A DNA stretch of 22,373 nucleotides from Reclinomonas americana ATCC 50394 (Eukaryota > Jakobida > Jakobea > Jakobida): the NCBI GenBank assembly GCA_048213135.1, contig PS015686.1, positions 23,698 to 46,070 of the forward strand, given 5' to 3'. This document shows positions 15,745 to 22,373 of this stretch, piece by piece. The stretch's first letter is position 1; each line of letters begins with the position of its first letter. The position numbers and the translations under genes were made by a program. The notes beneath the pieces are model-generated. The model searched no databases. It was given only the letters and a program-made list of their open reading frames with translations, and was not told the DNA's origin.

Positions 15745-18700
15745 TTCTCTGTTCACGTGAGTGCGGCGCATGACTCGTCGCTGTCGGTGGTGGTGGAGGG
15801 CATGTCGGCCATGTCCACTCTCGCGGACTTGCTGCGCGAGGCCACACGCTTGCTGCGTGAGAAGAGTGGAGATGACGGGGTGGAGATTGTGGGAGTGGAG
15901 AAGCCGGCAGAGTATGACTTGGAGGATGCGAGTGTGTTGAAGCTCAAGTCAATCGGCATCAAGCCTGGAATGCATCTCGTTGTGCGCGTAATCATGTCGC
16001 CTGCTGCTGCTGCTGCTGCTGTTGGTGGTAGTGGTGTTGCTGATGCGAGTGGAGTCGCAAGGTGATTATGCGAGATGTTTGTTGTACGAGAGAATGTGTG
16101 TGCTCATCGTGCGTATTCTATCCCAGCACATCATCGGCATTGACAGAGCGGTTTGTTGTCAGGCGGGGCCTTGGTTTTCACGATGTGGTTGATGTTGCTC
16201 ACGTGATGTGCTGTGCAGAATGGCTCTCTCGAATCGCATCGACATGGCATGGGAGGCTGTGGTTGATGCCTTGCGTTTGCGCTGTCAACGCGCACTGGCG
16301 CAGTTCAGTCGCGACCATTCCGGCTTTGATGTGCGGGCATGGGTGCCGAGTCACAAGCCTGCTGGCATGGGTGCGGCGGCAGTGAAGGCGTGGCAGGATC
16401 GACATGCGCCGATTGCGGGCTGGCAGGTGAAGCTTTTCAAGGAGGTGCATCTGGCGGTGTTGGCATGGCGTGCTGCCTTTGACGCCGACCCCGTCTCCGA
16501 GCCTCCGTGTGACGCGTTCGACGTGACGGCCATGACGTCGATCATGGCGTTTGGTGGCCTGGTGCTTGCCGATGGTCGTAAGATGTTGCTGATTGGTGAT
16601 GTCGCGGAGCGCAAAGTCGTGGAGCAGGTTCGCGAGGTACGGAACGAGTTGGCGCACAATTCGTCAACATGGACCGAGGCCAGCGTGCAAGAGTGTCTTG
16701 GCGAGGGCGGCGTATTCCTCTCTCTCCTTGTCAAGCTGCGCCTTCCACCCGATGCGATAGCTGGTTTTGCAACGCGAATTCGTGAGGCGCGTCACCTCGA
16801 CTTTGTCGTTAGTACTTTCGAAGAGCGGCTGCATCGACTGGCTATGCGTGAGCTCTCGTTCTACCAGCACGACGAGAGTGTGCGCAAGGACATGGAGATG
16901 TACGTGCCACTGCGATGCTCACGTGATCGTGACGTCTCCTCGAGTGACAAGATGACGCATCTGTTGTCGGAGGTGGATGCTTTCCTCTCCGACACCAACA
17001 CCACCCAGCGTGTGTTGGTGCTGTTTGGTAACAGTGGAGCTGGCAAAACCACCACTATGTCGGTGCTGGCTGAGCGAGCATGGCGACAGTGGCAGGCGAG
17101 GGAGTCTCGCCGTGTGCCTGTGCGTGTACCCCTTGGTGCTCTGCGCAATGCTGATGAGCGATTGTTGGAGGAGGCATTGGAGCGACTGTCGCCCGAGTTG
17201 GGATTGGTGTCGGATGTAAGACGGCTGCACGAGGAACCACTGCTGTTGCTGCTTGACGGGTACGATGAGTTGTATCGGGGTGTGAATCTATTTGTCAAGA
17301 ACCAGCTGGATGTGTGTCGCGATGTGAAGGTAATTATCACCTGCCGTGGTGATTATGCACTGACGGCACTGGGTGGCGTGACGCAGTATCGACGGTTTTT
17401 CGCACCGGTGGATGCACGTGGACAATTGTGCGTGCAGCAGTTGATGGAGCGGCACATTGCACCTTTCAACAAGGAGCAGATTGAGGAGTATTTTGAGCGG
17501 CTGGTGCAGCACGATGGCGACGGATGGTCGACAGCCGAGGAGTACATTCGTGCATTGAACAGTGTGCATGGACTGGATGCACTTGTGTCGAATCCGTTCC
17601 TGTTGGCAGTGGTGGCTCACGTGTTGCCGCAATTGGTGGCCAGTGGCGTGCAGCGGCCGACACGGTGTGATGTGTTTGACCAATTTATTCGACAGTGGAT
17701 TGTGAGGGAGCAGGAGAGGCAGACGCGTCTCGGTGCCGAGCGTGTGCCAAGTGAGGACTTGTGTCTCTCGTTCTGTGAAGGACTGGCGCGGTTGATGCAT
17801 GAGAGGAATGTGGTGCGTGTGTCGGTGGCGGAGAGTCGATCGGGTGATGATGACTTTGGTGGTGCGCCACTCGACCGTGGAAGAGTGGAAGACGGTCCAT
17901 GGGACAAGTTTCTCGGGCACAAGAACCAGCATGTGCGAGTGTGCTGTCCGATTGTGCGACGGTATGGGACAACGCAGTGGGGTTTCGTGCATCTGTCGTT
18001 GTTGGAGTACGGTGTGGCGCGACATGTGTTTGCGTGGGAGACGTGGGATGAGGAGAGGAGATTGACGACAGAAGATGTGCAACAGCATGTGCTGGCAGTA
18101 CGACTGCTGAACGACAGACCATCACTGGTGGAGCAGATGGCCGAGGTGGTGCGACGGTCTCCTGTGTTGCAAGCAAGATTGTGGGAGGTGATTGAGTTGT
18201 CGATGGAGGTGGATGAGGAGCGACTGGTGACGGCGGCGGCGAATGCAGCGACGGTGTTGTGTGTGGCACAAGTGTCGTTTAGTGGGCGAGATCTGTCCGG
18301 TGTGCGAGTGAGGGGTGCGGATTTGAGGGATGCGGTGATGCACAGAACGGTGTGGAGGGGAGCGGATTTGCGAGGGGTGAATGTGTGCATGGCGTATGCG
18401 AGGGAGGCGGATTTCAGGGGGGCGGATGTGACGGGGGTGAAGTGGCCGAAGAACCCAATGGAGGGGCACACTGGCTGGGTGATGTCCGTCGCTGTCACAC
18501 CCGATGGTCAACACGTTATAAGCGGCAGTGAGGATAAGACAGTGCGTGTGTGGTCAGTGGCGAGTGGTGAGGAAGTACTACGGTTGGAAGGACACACTAG
18601 AGGAGTGAACGCCGTTGCCATTACCCCTGATGGTCAATTCATCGTGAGTGGGGGTACTGACGATACAGTGCGAGTGTGGTCGCTGATATGCGGAGAAGAA

Positions 18701-21531
18701 GTGCTACGCNNNNNNNNNNNNNNNNNNNNNNNNNNNNNNNNNNNNNNNNNNNNNNNNNNNNNNNNNNNNNNNNNNNNNNNNNNNNNNNNNNNNNNNNNNN
18801 NNNNNNNNNNNNNNNNNNNNNNNNNNNNNNNNNNNNNNNNNNNNNNNNNNNNNNNNNNNNNNNNNNNNNNNNNNNNNNNNNNNNNNNNNNNNNNNNNNNN
18901 NNNNNNNNNNNNNNNNNNNNNNNNNNNNNNNNNNNNNNNNNNNNNNNNNNNNNNNNNNNNNNNNNNNNNNNNNNNNNNNNNNNNNNNNNNNNNNNNNNNN
19001 NNNNNNNNNNNNNNNNNNNNNNNNNNNNNNNNNNNNNNNNNNNNNNNNNNNNNNNNNNNNNNNNNNNNNNNNNNNNNNNNNNNNNNNNNNNNNNNNNNNN
19101 NNNNNNNNNNNNNNNNNNNNNNNNNNNNNNNNNNNNNNNNNNNNNNNNNNNNNNNNNNNNNNNNNNNNNNNNNNNNNNNNNNNNNNNNNNNNNNNNNNNN
19201 NNNNNNNNNNNNNNNNNNNNNNNNNNNNNNNNNNNNNNNNNNNNNNNNNNNNNNNNNNNNNNNNNNNNNNNNNNNNNNNNNNNNNNNNNNNNNNNNNNNN
19301 NNNNNNNNNNNNNNNNNNNNNNNNNNNNNNNNNNNNNNNNNNNNNNNNNNNNNNNNNNNNNNNNNNNNNNNNNNNNNNNNNNNNNNNNNNNNNNNNNNNN
19401 NNNNNNNNNNNNNNNNNNNNNNNNNNNNNNNNNNNNNNNNNNNNNNNNNNNNNNNNNNNNNNNNNNNNNNNNNNNNNNNNNNNNNNNNNNNNNNNNNNNN
19501 NNNNNNNNNNNNNNNNNNNNNNNNNNNNNNNNNNNNNNNNNNNNNNNNNNNNNNNNNNNNNNNNNNNNNNNNNNNNNNNNNNNNNNNNNNNNNNNNNNNN
19601 NNNNNNTTGGAGGGGCACGAGCCGGTGGTGTCAGTTGTTGTCACTCCTGATGGCCAGTACCTTGTGAGCGGTACCTTTGACAGTTCCATTCAAGTGTGGT
19701 CGCTGGCGAGTGGAGAAGCAGTGCGACGGTTGGAGGGACATGTTGCGCCCGCCATGTCCGTTGCCGTCACGCCTGATGGCCAGCACGTTGTGAGTGGGAG
19801 TGGGGACAAGACCATTCGCGTGTGGTCTCTGGCGAGTGGAGAAGAAGTTCAACGGATGCAGCTCGAGGAGCTCACGAGTGGTGTGCGGTCTGTCGCCGTC
19901 ACTCCTGATGGTCAGCATGTTGTCAGTGGGAGTCTTGACTGTACAGTACGACTCTGGTCACTGGCGAGTGGAGGAGAAGTGCAACGGTTCACAGGACACT
20001 CAAAGATGGTGCTTTGTGTCACCGTCACTCCCAATGGTCTACATGCTGTTAGTGGAAGTTTCGACAAGACCGTGCGAGTGTGGTCATTGTCGAGTGGCGA
20101 AGAGATTCGACGATTGGAAGGACACAATGGAGCGGTGAACTCTGTCATTGTCACCCCTGATGGTCAGCATGTTGTGAGTGGGAGTTCTGACAATACAGTG
20201 CGACTGTGGCCAGTTGCGAGTGGAGAAGAGGCGCGACGGCCGGAGGGACACACTGGATGGGTGTGGTCTGTCGCTGTCACCCCCGATGGTCAGTTCATTG
20301 TGAGTGGGGGTGGCCGCCCGGACAATACTCTGCGAATGTGGCTTTTGAGGAGCGGGGAGGAGGTGCGGCAGTTCAAGGGACATACCTGGGCTGTACGATC
20401 TGTCGCGATCACTTCTGATAGTCGGCACATTGTCAGTGCGAGTAAGGATCAGACATTGAGAGTGTGGTCACTGGCGAGTGGAGAACAAGTGCGAAAACTG
20501 GAAGGGCACACTGATTCTGTGAACTCAATCGCTGTCACTCCTGATGGCCTGTACGCTGTGAGTGGCAGCGACGACAAAACAGTGCGTGTGTGGTGTCTGG
20601 TGAGTGGAGATGAAGTGCTGCAGCTGGTGGGACACGCCAACTCTGTGACGTCTGTCGCTCTCTCCCTCGATGGTCAGCATGTGGTGAGTGGCAGTCAGGA
20701 CAAGACAGTGCGAATGTGGTCACTAGCGAGCGGTGAAACAGTGCAACGGCTGCAGGGGCACACCGACTCTGTGACTTCGGTTGCTGTCACTCCCAATTGT
20801 CAGTGCATTGTAAGTGGCAGCGATGATGACACTGTGCGAATGTGGTCGATGGCCAGTGGCGAGGAGNNNNNNNNNNNNNNNNNNNNNNNNNNNNNNNNNN
20901 NNNNNNNNNNNNNNNNNNNNNNNNNNNNNNNNNNNNNNNNNNNNNNNNNNNNNNNNNNNNNNNNNNNNNNNNNNNNNNNNNNNNNNNNNNNNNNNNNNNN
21001 NNNNNNNNNNNNNNNNNNNNNNNNNNNNNNNNNNNNNNNNNNNNNNNNNNNNNNNNNNNNNNNNNNNNNNNNNNNNNNNNNNNNNNNNNNNNNNNNNNNN
21101 NNNNNNNNNNNNNNNNNNNNNNNNNNNNNNNNNNNNNNNNNNNNNNNNTGCGCCGACTGGAGGGCCACTCGGGTGGCGTGCGGGCGGTGGCAGTGACTCT
21201 CGATGGCCAGTTCATTGTGAGTGGCGGTGGGGACGAGACTGTACGGGTGTGGTTGGTGGCAAGTGGCGAGGAGGTGCGCCGACTGGAGGGGCACTCTAAT
21301 ACCGTGCGTTCTCTCGCTGTCACGCCGAATGGGCAGCGCATTGTGAGTGGTAGCGCTGACGGAACAGTACGCGTGCTACCGCTGACGGGTGTGGTGGCGA
21401 GTGAAGAGAGAGTGCGACTTGGGTCGCGAGCTGATGACGAGCCCGCCGTCCATGTGCGGTCGACGAGAAACGTGCTGGAGCGCATCTGTGGTTCATTTTT
21501 GCCCGACTTTACCGGAGCGTTGTATGAGTAA
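15675..21531 (+). CDS. NLR-like receptor copy 2: N-terminal domain, HEPN-like, NACHT, pentapeptide repeats, WD40
   Basis: Tandem paralogue of copy 1 with the same domain order. The ATG used in copy 1 is GTG here. An in-frame start exists if a two-codon exon ATGTCG (15675-15680) is spliced to 15745-16061. Otherwise the first ATG is inside the N-terminal domain, at about 15802. A phase-2 intron 16062-16218 leads to the main exon. Visible parts: N-terminal domain ending LKSIGIKPGMHLVVRV, then a (GCT)n-encoded alanine run; HEPN-like R249-N-E-L-A-H254; NACHT Walker A GNSGAGKTT (Lys384), Walker B LLLLLDGYDEL (Asp454), VIITCRGD; pentapeptide repeats at about 18268-18450; WD40 blades from 18458. Gaps of 897 and 282 N interrupt the blades. 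The frame is kept across the first gap, but the second is off by one or two bases. The tail is VLERICGSFLPDFTGALYE. About 1870 residues if gap sizes hold. Probably an intracellular sensor with NTP-driven oligomerisation. Confidence 0.83.
18458..21390 (+). repeat. WD40 blade array of copy 2, with two assembly gaps
   Basis: Fourteen blades are visible: two before the 897-N gap (room for about seven), ten between the gaps, and two after the 282-N gap (room for about two). Framework: LEGHxxxVxSVAVTPDGQHV then VSGSxDKTVRVWSLASGEE. The middle blades are more diverged from one another than those of copy 1, with LEELTSGV, FTGHSKMV and an insertion GGGRPDN. The blades at both ends are closer to consensus. 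The last two resemble copy 1 at DNA level (TGCGCCGACTGGAGGG). Confidence 0.9.
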
Positions 21532-22069
21532 AAGAGTTGCCAGGTGAAGGGCGATGAGTCGACGAGGATGAGGTGTATCCCAGAAAGCGAGAAAACTTCT
21601 TCACTTCCTGCTGCTTTCTTGCCCTCACGACCCTCACGTTTCCGTATATCGCACTCGTTCTGCAAACATGCCGTTAAACAGACCGGACAGGATTCGGAAG
21701 GCACATTGCAGCGGCAGTGAAGGCAGCCATTTCCTACATAGATCGACTTCGTAAGGTGCTGATTTGCTCCCACGTGGAACGGCTACAGCTAGTGGTACGC
21801 TGGCGTGACCCGTCTTTCAGTGTGTTCTACGTTGTAAGACTCAATGATCGATCGGGAGGGCATTCGTGTCGAACAAGTGCTGGTGCTCAGGAGACCGATC
21901 GCGACGTTGTGATCCGCACTTGGTGCGATAATAACGCGAATGAGTCGTCGCAAGAGGTCCAAAGTCCTTCTTCCGGTTGCCAGCTGCAGGCGCTGCTCTA
22001 TGCACAATCGAGACTTCGAGGCTCACAGGACAAACTTTACACACGCACTTTTCCCCCGACCGCACCGCC
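21532..22069. other. Intergenic region upstream of the PTRH2-like gene
   Basis: 540 bases of non-repetitive sequence between the receptor stop and the next start. Short open frames cross it on both strands, but none resembles a known family or has convincing splice sites. It probably holds the 3' end of the receptor gene and the promoter and 5' leader of the next gene. No tRNA or other RNA gene is seen. Confidence 0.4.
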
Positions 22070-22327
22070 ATGGGCTCTCTCATCTCCGAGCTGCTCGACT
22101 CCTCTCTGCTCTCCATCATCTGCACCTGCTTCTTCCTCGGCTTCGTGGTGCATCATTTTGGCGCGAACTGGTGGCGTGCCTCCTCGTCGTCACCACCACC
22201 TCCACCATCAGCATCAGCAGCACAGTCACCTGCAGGCAAGAGCGCAGAGGCAGTGAGAGGAGAGGGAGAGGCGCCGGTCAAGCCAACTCCGTCGAACCCG
22301 CCAAGGCCAGGAGATGATACGAAGATG
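22070..22327 (+). CDS. PTRH2: Peptidyl-tRNA hydrolase 2-like protein, exon 1 (partial at the right edge)
   Basis: 86 codons from ATG at 22070 to a strong donor ATG|GTGAGA. The protein opens MGSLISELLDSSLL, then a membrane segment SIICTCFFLGFVVHHF and NWW. A low-complexity Ser/Pro/Ala linker (SSSSPPPPPSASAA) follows, and the exon ends RPGDDTKM. PTRH2 proteins have the same layout: an N-terminal anchor, a variable acidic linker, then a KM that begins the KMVLVVR strand of the catalytic domain. The exon break after DTKM fits that point exactly. The catalytic domain itself lies beyond the window, so the call rests on layout and a short motif. Family members release peptides from peptidyl-tRNA at mitochondria. 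The alternative is an unrelated small membrane protein. Confidence 0.5.
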
Positions 22328-22373
22328 GTGAGAAGGGAAGGAGAGAGAGTGAGAGTGAGGGAGAGAGAAAGAG
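22328..22373 (+). repeat. GA-rich start of intron 1 of the PTRH2-like gene
   Basis: GTGAGAAGGGAAGGAGAGAGAG and further GAGA repeats to the window edge. Like FAAH intron 1, it begins with purine simple repeats right after the donor. Confidence 0.5.

Noticed and set aside
21717-22256. 179-codon plus frame overlapping the PTRH2-like exon
   Set aside because: It is in another frame, has no recognisable domain, and its 3' part is a shadow of the membrane-anchor exon.

Overview
The window is from the nuclear genome of a GC-rich microbial eukaryote that I cannot place in a lineage. Evidence for a eukaryote: spliced genes with GT-AG introns of about 53 to 1264 bases, long microsatellites and minisatellites inside introns, an integral-membrane fatty-acid amide hydrolase, and giant NACHT-WD40 receptors. 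Five runs of N (2570-2907, 5375-5468, 14957-14976, 18710-19606, 20867-21148) all sit in or next to repeats, so the assembly is least reliable there.

Region 1 (1-4466) is a large imperfect palindrome. Its arms (about 136-1556 and 2944-4466) each hold a tandem array of about 300-bp units, five per arm. Each unit carries the start of one small membrane-anchor reading frame. The outermost unit on the right is exon 1 of the FAAH gene that follows. The outermost unit on the left, on the minus strand, is nearly identical and should be exon 1 of a second, divergent FAAH copy leaving the window. The centre (1557-2943) holds the C-terminal part of a protein kinase gene on the minus strand, whose N-terminal half is missing.

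Region 2 (4193-10388) is a ten-exon FAAH-type amidase gene that I reconstruct to about 622 residues with all three catalytic residues. Its introns are packed with simple repeats, including a 1.2-kb array of a 20-bp unit.

Region 3 (about 10461-21560) is a tandem duplication of a two-to-three-exon gene together with its upstream DNA. Both copies encode an NLR/STAND-type receptor: a small N-terminal domain (possibly ubiquitin-like), a HEPN-like domain with an R-N-x3-H motif, a NACHT NTPase, pentapeptide repeats, a long array of 42-residue WD40 blades, and a conserved C-terminal tail. Copy 1 (10902-15234) has a frameshift in its seventh blade. Copy 2 (start near 15675, end 21531) is open except for two assembly gaps. 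The plan is that of fungal HET-E/HNWD and animal NACHT sensors, but with a putative HEPN RNase-like module in the effector position. This is the most interesting system in the window.

Region 4 (22070 to the end) begins a membrane-anchored peptidyl-tRNA hydrolase 2 (PTRH2-like) gene, of which only exon 1 is present.
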